Positions 26,285 through 36,477 of a DNA stretch of 64,000 nt are shown here, in pieces. Position 1 is the first letter of the stretch. Each line of letters opens with the position of its first letter. The stretch comes from Allorhizobium sonneratiae (lineage in GTDB: Bacteria > Pseudomonadota > Alphaproteobacteria > Rhizobiales > Rhizobiaceae): assembly GCF_023700755.1 (NCBI RefSeq), contig NZ_JAMKOJ010000007.1:1-64000 (forward strand). Reading direction: 5' to 3'. Under the pieces are notes generated by a model. It was not told the DNA's origin and did not search any database. It worked only from the letters and a program-made list of their open reading frames with translations. The position numbers and the translations under genes are program-made.

Positions 26285-29200
26285 TTATCGCCGGGAATGG
26301 GCGATGTCGGTCAGGAGGCTGGCGGCAACCGTCAGGCGCGACAGGCTGGGTTCGCCTTCCGCCAGTGTGATCAGTTCGCTGCCAAGACGGTTGATCCTGA
26401 TGGAATCGGCAGAGCGCCAGGCGGCAATCGGATCGCGGCTGGTGCCATGCTGGGTCAACGCCTCAATCACGATGCTGCGCCGGGCAGACAGGATGAGGTC
26501 GAGGCTGCGGAACAGTGCCAGCGTGTCGTAATGATCATTCGCCGGAATTTTGCCGACAGACGAAAGCAGGCGACCCATGCGAAACAGGCTGCTGATCCTG
26601 TCATACCCTTCGGCAGCCCGATTGAGGCTGGCACCGGCGCCTTCGGCAATCGCCATGATTTCCGGCGTGACGATCAGGCGGCGCAGATCGGCGAGCGATG
26701 CGGCGAGATCTTCCGGAACGCCTGAGCCGGTCATGGCTGCCGCATCGGCAGCGATCTCCGCCTGTTCATCTCCTGAAATCATTGCGCGATTGAAGCCCTT
26801 GATCGATTTGACCGCCGAGCGAACTTTCCGCACAGCCTCGGACAGGTCGCCTGACGCAAGACGTGTATCGACCGCAAGCTTGGTGAAGGCGCGATAGACG
26901 AAGGCAATGCGATCATAGAGATCGTTCTGCACCTCGCCGTCGATCCTGCCATCAAGTGCATCTATTCTCGCCCATTCCGCAGACAGATCGAGACCGTCCC
27001 GCGCCAGAAGAGCGGCCTTGACGATGGCTTCAGTTCCTGCCCCGGTGGCGTCGGCCATGAACACCATGAAGCCCGGTCCACCGCGATTGATCACATGATT
27101 GGCAAGGGCTGTGGCGATGATTTCGCGCCGCAGCCGGTGGCCTTCAATGTCGCTCAGATAGCTACGCTGCATCTTCCTAGGAAAATAGCCGGTCAGAAGG
27201 CTCTGGCAATAGGGATCGTCCGGCAGGCCGGTTTCGATCAGGTCGTCGAAGAGCGCAATCTTGGCATAGGAGAGCAGCACGCCCACTTCCGGGCGGGTCA
27301 GCGGCTGGCCATTGGCATAGCGCTCGGCAAGGCTGGCATCGTCCGGCAGGGTTTCCACCTTGCGGTTCAGCCGCCCGGAGGCTTCCAGCACGCTCATCAG
27401 CCGGGACAGTTCGTCGCGATTGGCCTCTTTCTGCCGTGTGGTCAGCGAAATGGCCAGCGATTGCAGATAGTTGTTGCGCAGCACCAGATGCGCCACCTCA
27501 TCGGTCATCGAGGAAAGCAGGCTGTTTCGTGCCGGCATGTCGAGCCTGCCGGAGGTAACGGCGGTCGAAAGCGCGATCTTGATATTGACCTCGACGTCGG
27601 AGGAATTGACGCCCGCCGAATTGTCGATGGCGTCGGAATTGAGCCGCCCGCCCTTCAGTGCAAAGGCAATGCGGCCCTTCTGGGTCACACCGAGATTGGC
27701 GCCTTCGCCGATCACTCTGGCGCGCACCTCATCGGCGGTGACGCGGATTGGATCATTGGCACGGTCGCCCACATCCGCATCGGTTTCCGACAGTGCCTTG
27801 ATATAGGTGCCGATGCCGCCGAACCAGAGAAGATCGACCGGCGCTTTCAAAATCGCGGTCATGATTTCAAAGGGGGTGGCGGTCTGCTTGTCGATGCCAA
27901 TGGCGGCGGCGGCCTCCGGCGTGAGATGCACGGATTTTTCCGTCCGCGCAATGATCATGCCCCCGTTGGACAGGAGGGACCGGTCGTAATCCTGCCAGCT
28001 GGAGCGGGCAAGGGCGAACATGCGCTCACGCTCACGGAAGGATTTTTCCATGTCCGGATCGGGATCGATGAAGATGTCGCGATGGTCGAAGGCGGCGATC
28101 AGCCGGATCTTGCGCGACAGCAACATGCCATTGCCGAAGACGTCGCCGGACATGTCGCCGACGCCCGCCACGCTGAACGGCGTTGTCTGGATATCGACAT
28201 CGATTTCGCGGAAATGACGTTTCACCGCCTCCCAGGCACCACGGGCGGTTATGCCCATTTTCTTGTGGTCGTAACCGGCAGAGCCGCCCGAGGCAAAGGC
28301 GTCGTCCAGCCAGAAACCGGCGTCCCGCGCCAGCCCGTTGGCGGTGTCGGAAAAGGTGGCGGTGCCCTTGTCGGCGGCAACGACAAAATAGGGATCGTCA
28401 CCATCGAGCCGGATCGTATCCTCCGGCGGCACGATATCGCCACCTTGAATATTATCGGTGATGGAGAGCAGCGTGCGGATATAGGTCATATAGGCATCAC
28501 GACCGATGCGCAGAAAATCCTCGCGGCTGACCGGGCTTGGCATCTGCCTCGGATAGAAGCCACCCTTGGCCCCAACCGGCACGATCACCGCATTCTTCAC
28601 CTGCTGGGCCTTGACGAGGCCGAGAACTTCGGTGCGGTAATCCTGCGCCCGGTCCGACCAGCGGATACCGCCGCGCGCCACCTTGCCGAAGCGTAGATGC
28701 ACACCTTCTACCTCCGCACCATAGACGAAGATTTCCCGGAAAGGCCGCGGCTGTGGCAGACCGTCGAGCTGCTGGGGGTCGAATTTGAAGGCCAGCATCG
28801 GTTTGATGCCGCCGTCACTCTTCTGGAAGTAATTGGTGCGCAGTGTCGCATCCACCGCATTCTGGTAACGGCGCAGGATGCGGTCGTCATCCAGGCTTGG
28901 TACCGAGGCCAGCGCCGTCTCGATCCGCTCGCGCAGCTCGGCCAGTTTTTTGGGTCGGGTCTTTTCTGAAAGAGTAGGATCGAAGGAATGATGGAAGAGG
29001 CTGAAGAGATCGACGGCAATGGCCGGATATTTGTTCAGCGTTTCGGCAATATAGGTCAGCGAATAGACAAGTCCCGCCTGACGCAGATAGGCGGCATAGG
29101 CGCGCAGCACCGCCACGTCTCCCACGCTCAGACCGGCGCTCAACACCAGCCGGTTGAAGGCGTCATTATCGCTCAGCCCGTTGAAGGCGGCGAGAAAGGC

Positions 29201-31054
29201 CTGTTCGACAGGCTTGGCCTGTTTTGCCAGATCGAAACTGTGTCCGGCCCGCACGGCCAGCTCCATGTCATGCAGCACGACCAGTTTTTCGGTTTCGGCG
29301 CCGCTGGCGGGCCTGACGCCAATATCGTAGGTGCGCTCGCTGACGACGCTGAAGCCCAGATTTTCCAGAAGCGGCACGCGCCGCGACAAAGGCAGGTGGT
29401 GGCCTGCATGGAAGACCTTGAGATAAAGCGCCTTTCCTTCCGCCGTCTCGCGCAGGTGAAAGCCGATGGAAACCTGCGCGCCCTTGAGGCAGGTTTCGAT
29501 GCGGGGCAGATCGGCCACGGTTTCTTCCGGGGTAAAGGCTTCCTCAAAGGCACGGGTCACGGCAAGGCGCGGCGCTTTCATCGGGGCAAGGGCGGCAAAA
29601 CGGTCGTCCCAGCGGGCCGTGATCGCCTTGACGGCCTCTTCCAGCCGGGCCTGCGGAATACGTGGTGTCTTGCCTTCCGAGCGACCAATGATGAAATGCA
29701 CCCGCGCCACACCGCCTTCCGGAAAAGCCGGATAATAAGCGGAGACGCGACCGTCATAGACATTGACGAAATGGGCGCCGATGCGCTCGCGCACCCGTGA
29801 ATCATATTCCTCACGCGGCACATAAACGAGCAGGGAGACGAAACGGTCGAAATGATCGATGCGCGGCAGAACCCGCACGCGCGGACGCTCGGAAAGATCC
29901 ATGATCTGTTCGCAGAAGCTGGCGAGGAGATCGGTGTCGATCTGGAACAGATCGTCGCGCGGATAAGATTCCAGCGTGTTTTGCAACATGCGCCCGGAAT
30001 GGCTCAGGGGATCAAAGCCGAAATGGCGGATGATCTTTTCCGCCTTGGCGCGCAACAGCGGAATTTCGGTGACGGAATGGGTATAGGCCGTGGCGGTGAA
30101 CAGGCCGACAATGCGCAGTTCTCCCACCACCTTGCCGGAGGGATCGAAACGCTTGACCCCGATATAATCCATATAGGCGCGGCGATGGACGACGGACTTC
30201 ACATTGGCCTTGGTGACGATCAGATCTTCCGGCCCCTGCAGAAAGGCAAGGATTTCCGGCGTGGTGGTCACGGCATTGCGGCCCTGACGCAGGACCAGCA
30301 CATCCGGGTCGGAGAGGATGCCGAGCCCGCGACCCTTGCCGCGCTCGACCGTGGCGTTTTCACCCTCGCCGGAATAGACATATTCGCGCATGCCGAGGAA
30401 GGTGAAATTGTCGTCTCGCAACCAGTCGAGAAAGGCTATGGCTTCGCTGCGCTCGTGTTTTCGGCGAACGCCGCTTTGCGCGGTCCATTCGGCTGTGGCC
30501 GTATCGAGCAGACTCAGCATGGATTGCCAGTCGGCGGCAACCGTGTCGACCTGGGTGAGCACGCTCTTCAATCGGGCCACCAGACCGCTGGCCTGATCGG
30601 GGCTGAGAGCGGCCAGATGCAGCTGAATATAGCTGATCTTGTCTTCGGCGGCAGTCTTGTTGTCGGCCAGACCATAGCCGCTGCCGGTATTGACGAGGAT
30701 GGGATGAACGGCCAGGTAAATCTCGCGAAACTGGCTGGTGACCTCGCCCATTACCGAATCGTAGAGGAAAGGCTTGTTGCGCTCGACGATTGACAGAACC
30801 GTCACCGGTGCGCCCTTGACGGTGACCTCCTCGATGGGAGCAAGCGTAATATGCGGCGTCTTTCCGTCGAAGGCTTTGAGATCGTCTTCAGCGCGCGCTG
30901 TCGCGGCAGCCAGCATTGGCCCGTCATAATGCTGAAGGTCATCGTCGCTGGCGCGCCCGAACAGGGTGAGAGGATCGATTGTCGCGCCTTTGTCCTTGCC
31001 GGTTCGGGCCAGATCGAAAAGCTGTTCCCGTTTTACCCGTTTCGTTGCTGCCAC
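26285..31054 (-). CDS. gdhZ: NAD-specific glutamate dehydrogenase, 180-kDa class
   Basis: Oxidative deamination of glutamate to 2-oxoglutarate and ammonia, mainly catabolic; cytoplasmic. 1589 residues, the size of the large NAD-GDH family. The GTG start at 31054 has GGGAGG six bases upstream. The long N-terminal half carries regulatory segments. The catalytic region has KVARGGIRWSDRAQDYRTEV, then LVKAQQVKNAVIVPVGAKGG with the substrate-binding lysines. A dinucleotide-binding part follows, with GDMSGDVFGNGMLLS and VIGEGANLGVTQ. Frame is intact with no sign of decay. It is followed by the MFS gene on the same strand; pdxY is divergent. Confidence 0.97.
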   Translation of the reverse strand: MAATKRVKREQLFDLARTGKDKGATIDPLTLFGRASDDDLQHYDGPMLAAATARAEDDLKAFDGKTPHITLAPIEEVTVKGAPVTVLSIVERNKPFLYDSVMGEVTSQFREIYLAVHPILVNTGSGYGLADNKTAAEDKISYIQLHLAALSPDQASGLVARLKSVLTQVDTVAADWQSMLSLLDTATAEWTAQSGVRRKHERSEAIAFLDWLRDDNFTFLGMREYVYSGEGENATVERGKGRGLGILSDPDVLVLRQGRNAVTTTPEILAFLQGPEDLIVTKANVKSVVHRRAYMDYIGVKRFDPSGKVVGELRIVGLFTATAYTHSVTEIPLLRAKAEKIIRHFGFDPLSHSGRMLQNTLESYPRDDLFQIDTDLLASFCEQIMDLSERPRVRVLPRIDHFDRFVSLLVYVPREEYDSRVRERIGAHFVNVYDGRVSAYYPAFPEGGVARVHFIIGRSEGKTPRIPQARLEEAVKAITARWDDRFAALAPMKAPRLAVTRAFEEAFTPEETVADLPRIETCLKGAQVSIGFHLRETAEGKALYLKVFHAGHHLPLSRRVPLLENLGFSVVSERTYDIGVRPASGAETEKLVVLHDMELAVRAGHSFDLAKQAKPVEQAFLAAFNGLSDNDAFNRLVLSAGLSVGDVAVLRAYAAYLRQAGLVYSLTYIAETLNKYPAIAVDLFSLFHHSFDPTLSEKTRPKKLAELRERIETALASVPSLDDDRILRRYQNAVDATLRTNYFQKSDGGIKPMLAFKFDPQQLDGLPQPRPFREIFVYGAEVEGVHLRFGKVARGGIRWSDRAQDYRTEVLGLVKAQQVKNAVIVPVGAKGGFYPRQMPSPVSREDFLRIGRDAYMTYIRTLLSITDNIQGGDIVPPEDTIRLDGDDPYFVVAADKGTATFSDTANGLARDAGFWLDDAFASGGSAGYDHKKMGITARGAWEAVKRHFREIDVDIQTTPFSVAGVGDMSGDVFGNGMLLSRKIRLIAAFDHRDIFIDPDPDMEKSFRERERMFALARSSWQDYDRSLLSNGGMIIARTEKSVHLTPEAAAAIGIDKQTATPFEIMTAILKAPVDLLWFGGIGTYIKALSETDADVGDRANDPIRVTADEVRARVIGEGANLGVTQKGRIAFALKGGRLNSDAIDNSAGVNSSDVEVNIKIALSTAVTSGRLDMPARNSLLSSMTDEVAHLVLRNNYLQSLAISLTTRQKEANRDELSRLMSVLEASGRLNRKVETLPDDASLAERYANGQPLTRPEVGVLLSYAKIALFDDLIETGLPDDPYCQSLLTGYFPRKMQRSYLSDIEGHRLRREIIATALANHVINRGGPGFMVFMADATGAGTEAIVKAALLARDGLDLSAEWARIDALDGRIDGEVQNDLYDRIAFVYRAFTKLAVDTRLASGDLSEAVRKVRSAVKSIKGFNRAMISGDEQAEIAADAAAMTGSGVPEDLAASLADLRRLIVTPEIMAIAEGAGASLNRAAEGYDRISSLFRMGRLLSSVGKIPANDHYDTLALFRSLDLILSARRSIVIEALTQHGTSRDPIAAWRSADSIRINRLGSELITLAEGEPSLSRLTVAASLLTDIAHSRR

Positions 31055-31540
31055 GATGTCCTCCCAAGACAGGTTGCTTGCCCTATTCCCGTACCCACAT
31101 GGATTTCAGGAGATATGCATTCGGTTAAAAAGTCTGACTGCTTTGCCTGCGCCTTTGACAGAATGCGCCGCGTCGTTGTTGCCTTACCGCCTTCACCGTA
31201 TAATGATTGTGGCCTTGAGCACAATTCAGAAATCGAAAGCTAATTGCCCGATTTTGGCTTTTTTGATGAGATTTTTGGTGAAAAATCTAAAAAACTACGC
31301 GGATTCCATCAATTTTTGTCGATTTTTGACGAAAAATCCTGAAAATCGGCAGGGATTTCGCTTTCGCCTCCAGTCCGGGGCATGCGTCTGAGGTCGCAGA
31401 AATCGCAGATTCATATGGCGGCGGGTGATTGGAAAAATGTTTTTCATGCGAAAGCCAGCCTTGCTGCAAAATCAGTTCCCACCTGTGCGCAACATGCTCT
31501 AAAGAAGGGCTGCATCAACGTTTCAGGATGACCTCTTCTC
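31055..31540. other. Divergent intergenic region gdhZ / pdxY
   Basis: Holds both promoters. A 42-codon frame (ATG at 31115, stop at 31243, AGGAG only 2 bases upstream) is present but has no recognisable feature, so it is not called. The region at 31240-31350 is A+T-rich. At about 31466-31503 a degenerate copy of the GGTTCC-type hairpin is seen (AAAATCAGTTCCCACC followed by ACATGCTCTAAAG). Confidence 0.4.
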
Positions 31541-32416
31541 ATGCCGGTTTCTCAGGCTCATGCCGTCATTGCCATCTCCAGCCATGTCATGCGCGGCTCT
31601 GTGGGCAACCGTGCCTCTGTCTTTGCGCTCGAAAGTCTCGGTTTTCCGGTCTGGTCGGTGCCGACGGTGGTGCTGCCCTGGCATCCGGGGCATGGTCCTT
31701 CGACCCGCCTCTTGTTCGATCATACTCACTTCGATCAGGCTCTGGCCGATCTCGAGCGCTCGCCCTGGATATCCGAGGTCAGAGCGGTGATGACCGGTTA
31801 TTTCGGCAGTCCGTCCCAGCCGCTTGCCGCCGCCCGGCTGATTGCCGCACTCAAGGCGAAAAATCCGGATCTTGTCTATCTCTGCGATCCGGTGATGGGC
31901 GATCTCAGTGGGCTTTATGTGCCTGAGGCGACAGCCACGGCAATTCGCGACCATCTGATCCCGCTTGCCGATATCGCCACACCGAACCGCTACGAACTGG
32001 CCTGGATGGCCGGGGCAAGGCTGGACAGCAACAACGATATCATCGAGGCGGCCTTGTCGCTCGGGCCAGCCTGCATGGCGGTCACCTCTGCTGTGCCGAT
32101 GATGGCGGGAAGCATCGGCAATCTGCTGCTCTCCAGCCGTCATGCGCTTCTGGCCGAACATCGGGCCATCGAAGGGGCGCCGAACGGGCTTGGCGATCTG
32201 TTTTCGGCGCTGCTGCTGGCAAGGCTGTTGCAGGGCAGCGATGAGGAAAAGGCGCTGCAAACGGCAACCGCCAGCGTTTATGAGATTCTGGCCCGCACCC
32301 TGAAGCGGGAAAGCAATGAACTGACCTTGCAGCAGGACCAGTCGAGCCTGGCGAACCCGATGGCGCTGGTGCAGGTGCGGCGGCTGGTGCATCCGGCAAG
32401 CCGTCCGGTGCGTTGA
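31541..32416 (+). CDS. pdxY: Pyridoxal kinase PdxY
   Basis: ATP-dependent phosphorylation of pyridoxal to pyridoxal 5'-phosphate in the vitamin B6 salvage pathway; cytoplasmic, ribokinase-like fold. 291 residues, the family length. Seen are VIAISSHVMRGSVGNRAS at the N-terminus with the substrate-binding Ser, WSVPTVVLPWHPGH, YLCDPVMGDLSGLYV, and ATPNRYELAWMAG. The C-terminal NGLGDLFSALLLARLL corresponds to the anion-hole and catalytic Asp (GxGD). Ribosome site is weak (AGGA about 12 bases upstream). Single gene, flanked by spacers. Confidence 0.95.
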   Translation: MPVSQAHAVIAISSHVMRGSVGNRASVFALESLGFPVWSVPTVVLPWHPGHGPSTRLLFDHTHFDQALADLERSPWISEVRAVMTGYFGSPSQPLAAARLIAALKAKNPDLVYLCDPVMGDLSGLYVPEATATAIRDHLIPLADIATPNRYELAWMAGARLDSNNDIIEAALSLGPACMAVTSAVPMMAGSIGNLLLSSRHALLAEHRAIEGAPNGLGDLFSALLLARLLQGSDEEKALQTATASVYEILARTLKRESNELTLQQDQSSLANPMALVQVRRLVHPASRPVR

Positions 32417-32623
32417 GGCGCGACAGTTTCCATGCGACCCGAGCGGAGGGGGCAAGCCTAAATCAGGACAGTCAGGCAGCACGTGCAATACCACCTCGTA
32501 AGCAAATGCTGTGTTGCAAAGGGTAGGGGCATTGAAATGCATTTCGCAAATGCGAGCCTCCCGGTAAGGTCGCGGCGTATTTCAGCACTTGTCAATTATT
32601 TGCAGCCGGGATAATCGAAAATC

Positions 32624-33280
32624 ATGAGCCAATTTCCAGCCTCTTTACTTGACGGTTACCGCAATTTCATGAGCGGTCGCTATGCCGACGAGCGCGAACG
32701 TTACCGTGCGCTGGCCGATCAGGGACAAAATCCGCAAACCATGGTGGTGGCCTGCTGCGATTCGCGTGCAGCACCGGAGACGATTTTCGACCGGGGGCCG
32801 GGCGAATTGTTCGTGGTGCGCAATGTCGCCAATATGGTGCCGCCCTATGAACCGGACGGTCAGTATCACTCGACCTCGGCGGCGCTGGAATTTGCCGTTC
32901 AGGCCCTGAAGGTCAAGGATATTCTGGTCATGGGCCATGGCCGCTGCGGTGGCATCCGTGCCGCCCTCGATCCGAATGCCGAGCCGCTGTCGCCGGGTGA
33001 CTTCATCGGCAAATGGATGAACCTCGTGCGCCCCGCCGCCGAGCAGATCCAGAATGCCTCGATCATGACCCCGTCCGAGCGGCAGACGGCGCTGGAACGG
33101 ATATCCATCCGCAATTCCATCGACAATCTGCGCACCTTTCCCTATGTGCGGGCGCTGGAAGATGCGGGCAAGCTGTCCCTGCATGGTGCCTGGTTCGATA
33201 TTTCCAACGGGGAATTGTGGATCATGGATCCTGTAACGCGCGATTTTCACCGCTGTGAAATGTCAGCTGACCGTCCGTGA
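32624..33280 (+). CDS. Beta-class carbonic anhydrase
   Basis: Interconversion of carbon dioxide and bicarbonate; cytoplasmic zinc enzyme. 218 residues. The zinc site is complete: Cys and Asp-Arg in VACCDSRAAPE, then His and Cys in MGHGRCGGIRAAL. VRNVANMVPPYEPDGQYHSTSAALEFAV is characteristic of the bacterial plant-type subclass. It would supply bicarbonate for carboxylases such as the pyruvate carboxylase in this window, though they are not linked in an operon. About 207 bases separate it from pdxY; an upstream T-rich stretch may hold its promoter. Confidence 0.95.
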   Translation: MSQFPASLLDGYRNFMSGRYADERERYRALADQGQNPQTMVVACCDSRAAPETIFDRGPGELFVVRNVANMVPPYEPDGQYHSTSAALEFAVQALKVKDILVMGHGRCGGIRAALDPNAEPLSPGDFIGKWMNLVRPAAEQIQNASIMTPSERQTALERISIRNSIDNLRTFPYVRALEDAGKLSLHGAWFDISNGELWIMDPVTRDFHRCEMSADRP

Positions 33281-33321
33281 TCTTGCGTAAAATGGGCTGA
33301 TCGGACTGACGGTCTCAAGGA

Positions 33322-34218
33322 TCAATGGGTGCGGTTGGCGATAAAGCGGGCGGTTTCTGCCAGAATAGAGGCCTTGTCGCCATAGGGCGCGAGAACCGCG
33401 ACAGCCTGATCGACCAGTCGATCGAGTTCGCTCTCGGCCCAGTCCTGCCCTTTCAGGGCCGGAAGCGTGCCTTTACCGCGTCCTGCATCCTTGCCGGTCG
33501 CCTTGCCGAGCGTGGCGCTGTCGGCAGTCAGGTCGAGGAGATCGTCGGCCAGCTGAAAGGCGCGGCCGATGATTTCGCCGAACTGGCGCATCCGCGCCCG
33601 ATCCGCGGCCGGGGCCCCGGCCATGATCGGTCCCGCCTCGCAGGCAAAACGAAGAAGTGCGCCGGTTTTCATTGCCTGTAGCGTGACGATGCCGGTCTCA
33701 TCCGGTGGGTTTTTCTCTGCTTCAAGGTCCAGCATCTGCCCGCCAGCCATGCCACCCAGTCCGGCGGCGCGGGCAAGGGCGAGCACCAGCGCCAGCTTGG
33801 CCGTCTCCTGCAAACGGGTTTCAGGGGCGGCAATCATGTCGAAGGCGAAGGTCAGCAGGCTGTCGCCCGCCAGAATGGCGGTTGCCTCGTCATAGGCGAC
33901 ATGCACCGTGGGCTGGCCACGGCGCAGATCGTCGTTATCCATGGCGGGCAGATCGTCATGCACCAGCGAATAACAATGCAGGCATTCCAGCGCTGCGCCC
34001 ACCCGCAAGGCAGCCTCTTCATCAGCGTCAAACAGCCGGGCGCTTTCCACCACCAGAAACGGGCGCAACCGCTTGCCGCCATTGAGGACGGCATGGCGCA
34101 TGGCCAGAAGCAGCCGCTCGGGACGGGTGATCTCATCCTCCAGCGGTGTCAAGGACAGCACCTCTTCCAGCAACGACTGGATGCGTGTGGCAACCGTAAT
34201 GAGACGATGATCGAACAT
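33322..34218 (-). CDS. ispA: Farnesyl diphosphate synthase (polyprenyl synthetase)
   Basis: Condenses isopentenyl diphosphate with dimethylallyl and geranyl diphosphate to make farnesyl diphosphate for quinones, undecaprenol and hopanoids. From the ATG at 34218 it has 298 residues, the typical IspA size; the open frame runs on to 34350 without family resemblance. First Asp-rich motif DDLPAMDNDDLRRG, of the bacterial type with two inserted residues; second motif LADDLLDL. NGGKRLRP binds isopentenyl diphosphate. Convergent with the carbonic anhydrase, with only 41 bases between stops. No xseB or dxs neighbour is seen here. Confidence 0.93.
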   Translation of the reverse strand: MFDHRLITVATRIQSLLEEVLSLTPLEDEITRPERLLLAMRHAVLNGGKRLRPFLVVESARLFDADEEAALRVGAALECLHCYSLVHDDLPAMDNDDLRRGQPTVHVAYDEATAILAGDSLLTFAFDMIAAPETRLQETAKLALVLALARAAGLGGMAGGQMLDLEAEKNPPDETGIVTLQAMKTGALLRFACEAGPIMAGAPAADRARMRQFGEIIGRAFQLADDLLDLTADSATLGKATGKDAGRGKGTLPALKGQDWAESELDRLVDQAVAVLAPYGDKASILAETARFIANRTH

Positions 34219-34559
34219 GACTGACTGTTCCGCATGAATATCCAGCGTGCCGTGACCGCCAGACAGGAGCAGCCGAAGACCGGTGCAGTACAGTCGGGAA
34301 GGGTATGCGGGACGCGGGCGATGTTTGGCATGACGCAAGGGAGCGCGCAACCCTTATCTGGACGGTGCAGGTTTTGCTCTCGCGCCGGTGCCTGGTTCTG
34401 TCGCCCAGGCGCCTTTCTTGCCGCAGGGCTCGCCTTTTCGGAAATGCTGCATAAGACAGGTTGTGATCTTTTCGTTGAACAGAACATGCTTTAAGTCTTT
34501 GGGCGAGAGCGCCGGGCAAGTTACCTTCATTTTGAGGCACATGCCGGTTTCATGGGGCA
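34219..34559. other. Divergent intergenic region ispA / mtgA
   Basis: Must hold promoters for ispA (minus) and mtgA (plus). Several open frames of 60-135 codons cross it in different frames, none with recognisable sequence or a good ribosome site. ACATGCTTTAAG near 34486 resembles the tail often seen next to the intergenic hairpins in this window. Nothing else noted. Confidence 0.4.
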
Positions 34560-35312
34560 ATGGGGGCTTCTGGTTTGGCTATGGAGGAGGCACCGGATCA
34601 GGCGGTTCACGCTGATCAACCGCCAAGGACGGAAAGGCTCAGAGTGGTGTTGAACCGGATCGTCAGGATTTTGGTGTGTCTGGCCCTGTGTCCCATCATG
34701 CTGATGCTGGTGTACCGGCTGCCTTTTCTGCATCCGCTGTCGATGCCGATGTTGGCCGATCATCTGATGCTTCAATCCTATCAACGCGACTGGGTGCCGC
34801 TGGACAGGATCTCGCCCAATCTGATCAAGGCGGTGATGATGTCGGAAGACGGACGCTTCTGTTCCCATCACGGTGTCGACTGGGTGCAGATGAATGCGGT
34901 GATCGACGACGCCATGGATGGCGATGAAACCCGCGGCGCCAGCACCATCACCATGCAGACGGTGAAAAACCTGTTTTTATGGAACAGCCGCTCCTATCTG
35001 AGAAAGGCGCTGGAGATTCCTTATGCGTTGATTGCCGATCGCATCTGGCCCAAGCGCCGCACCATGGAGCTTTATCTCAATATTGCCGAATGGGGGCCGG
35101 GCATTTACGGCGCCGAGGCCGCTGCCCGTTATCATTTCAAGACCTCCGCCGATCGCCTCAGTCTGCGCCAGGCCGCACTTCTTGCGGTGTCCCTGCCCAA
35201 TCCGATCGATCGCAATGCCAGCAGGCCTGGCCCGGGGTTGCGGCGGCTGGCGGCAGTGGTTGAGCGGCGCGCCCGCGATGCCGGCCCTTACATCACCTGC
35301 CTTGATGAGTGA
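34560..35312 (+). CDS. mtgA: Monofunctional peptidoglycan glycosyltransferase MtgA
   Basis: Polymerises lipid II into glycan strands at the inner membrane; glycosyltransferase family 51. 250 residues. One membrane anchor at about 33-53 (IVRILVCLALCPIMLMLVYRL). The catalytic domain has MMSEDGRFCSHHGVDW with the catalytic Glu, then RGASTITMQTVKNLFLW, RKALEIPYALIADRIWPKRR and LYLNIAEWGPGIYGAEAAARYHF. All five conserved boxes are present. An internal ATG at 34581 is an alternative start. In the rhizobia I know of, mtgA often lies near rpmF, as here. Confidence 0.95.
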   Translation: MGASGLAMEEAPDQAVHADQPPRTERLRVVLNRIVRILVCLALCPIMLMLVYRLPFLHPLSMPMLADHLMLQSYQRDWVPLDRISPNLIKAVMMSEDGRFCSHHGVDWVQMNAVIDDAMDGDETRGASTITMQTVKNLFLWNSRSYLRKALEIPYALIADRIWPKRRTMELYLNIAEWGPGIYGAEAAARYHFKTSADRLSLRQAALLAVSLPNPIDRNASRPGPGLRRLAAVVERRARDAGPYITCLDE

Positions 35313-35395
35313 GATGAAAATTTGGCGCTGGTTGTGTCGTTCTCCCTTCTGATAATTCGTATGACATGCCCATTTCAGCAGGAACAGGAAACCCG

Positions 35396-36043
35396 ATGAC
35401 CGATTTGACACTTTATATTGCCAACAAGAATTATTCCTCCTGGTCTTTCCGGCCATGGATAGCGCTGACGGCTGCCGGAATAGGCTTTGACGAAAAGCTG
35501 GTGCGTTTCGATTTTCCTGGCGGCAACCGCGAGATCAAGGCCATTTCGCCGTCCGGTCAGGTGCCGGTTCTCGTGCACGGCTCCGTGACGGTCTGGGAAT
35601 CGCTTTCGATCATCGAATATGCAGCAGAGCTCTTTCCGGATCGGGGGATCTGGCCGGAAAAGCAGGCTGATAGAGCCATTGCACGTTCCATTTCCATGGA
35701 GATGCTTTCGGGGTTCCGGGCGTTGCGTGGGGCCTGCCCGATGAATTTCCGCCGCAAGCCGGGACAGATTGCCGTTAACGATGCCGTCATGGCCGATGTG
35801 GCGCGGATTGAACGGATATGGCAGGAGCAATTGCAGCGCTCTGGCGGCCCCTATCTCTTCGGCGGCTTTTCTGCTGCCGATGCCATGTATGCGCCTGTGG
35901 TTAACCGGTTTTCGGCCTATCAATTAACGGAACGTTCCGATACGCACGCCTATATGCACAGCATGGAGGCGCATCCGGCCTGGATTGCCTGGCGTGATGC
36001 GGCGCTTGCCGAGCCGTGGATCGTTCCCGAGGATGAGGCATGA
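35396..36043 (+). CDS. Glutathione S-transferase family protein
   Basis: Thioredoxin-like N-terminal domain followed by a helical C-terminal domain; 215 residues from the ATG at 35396, which has GGAACAGGAAA just upstream. An in-frame ATG at 35366 precedes that site. Seen: LYIANKNYSSWSFRPW, with candidate catalytic Ser/Tyr, SPSGQVPVLVHG with the conserved cis-Pro, and WESLSIIEYAAELFP for glutathione binding. FSAADAMYAPVVNRF in the helical domain is the usual N-capping box. The substrate is unknown; detoxification is the general family role. Confidence 0.92.
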   Translation: MTDLTLYIANKNYSSWSFRPWIALTAAGIGFDEKLVRFDFPGGNREIKAISPSGQVPVLVHGSVTVWESLSIIEYAAELFPDRGIWPEKQADRAIARSISMEMLSGFRALRGACPMNFRRKPGQIAVNDAVMADVARIERIWQEQLQRSGGPYLFGGFSAADAMYAPVVNRFSAYQLTERSDTHAYMHSMEAHPAWIAWRDAALAEPWIVPEDEA

Positions 36044-36291
36044 CGCTGCTTTTGCGCTGATCGTCTCGATTCCTGTTTGATGCATCGGGGCGGTGAAAAC
36101 CGGTAATCCGGTTCTCGCCGACACGATGCGACAGGCCAAGCGTTTCTTTTGAATCAAAAAAATGCCGCAAGGGACTGGTCAAAGCCGCCTGTGGCATGTA
36201 TAAGCCCGCAAAATTCCGAGATCGTGACAGATGCCGGTTGGTCCTGATGGGGCCGGGCTTCGTGTTGCGACCGTCACCTGGAGTAAGTTAA

Positions 36292-36477
36292 ATGGCTGTA
36301 CCGAAAAGAAAAACGAGCCCGTCCAAGCGCGGTATGCGCCGCTCTGCTGACGCTCTCAAGAATCCGACCTATGTCGAAGACAAGAATTCCGGCGAACTGC
36401 GCCGTCCGCATCATGTCGACCTGAAGACCGGCATGTATCGCGGTCGCCAGGTTCTGACGGTCAAGGAAAGCGCCTGA
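36292..36477 (+). CDS. rpmF: 50S ribosomal protein L32
   Basis: 61-residue basic ribosomal protein, essentially a full match to alphaproteobacterial L32: [18 protein letters not shown] at the start, then the [18 protein letters not shown] tail. The four zinc Cys found in some L32 proteins are absent, as is common in this group. It has its own upstream spacer of about 250 bases and a terminator 93 bases downstream. Confidence 0.97.
   Translation: MAVPKRKTSPSKRGMRRSADALKNPTYVEDKNSGELRRPHHVDLKTGMYRGRQVLTVKESA

Noticed and set aside
27095-28696. 533-residue open frame antisense to the NAD-glutamate dehydrogenase
   Set aside because: His/Gly/Asp-rich shadow translation typical of G+C-rich antisense frames; the opposite strand is an intact enzyme.
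31115-31243. 42-codon frame upstream of pdxY
   Set aside because: AGGAG is only 2 bases from the ATG and the product has no hydrophobic span or motif.
34234-34494. 86-codon frame between ispA and mtgA
   Set aside because: Composition is unlike the neighbouring genes, no ribosome site, and overlapping frames on the other strand look equally good.
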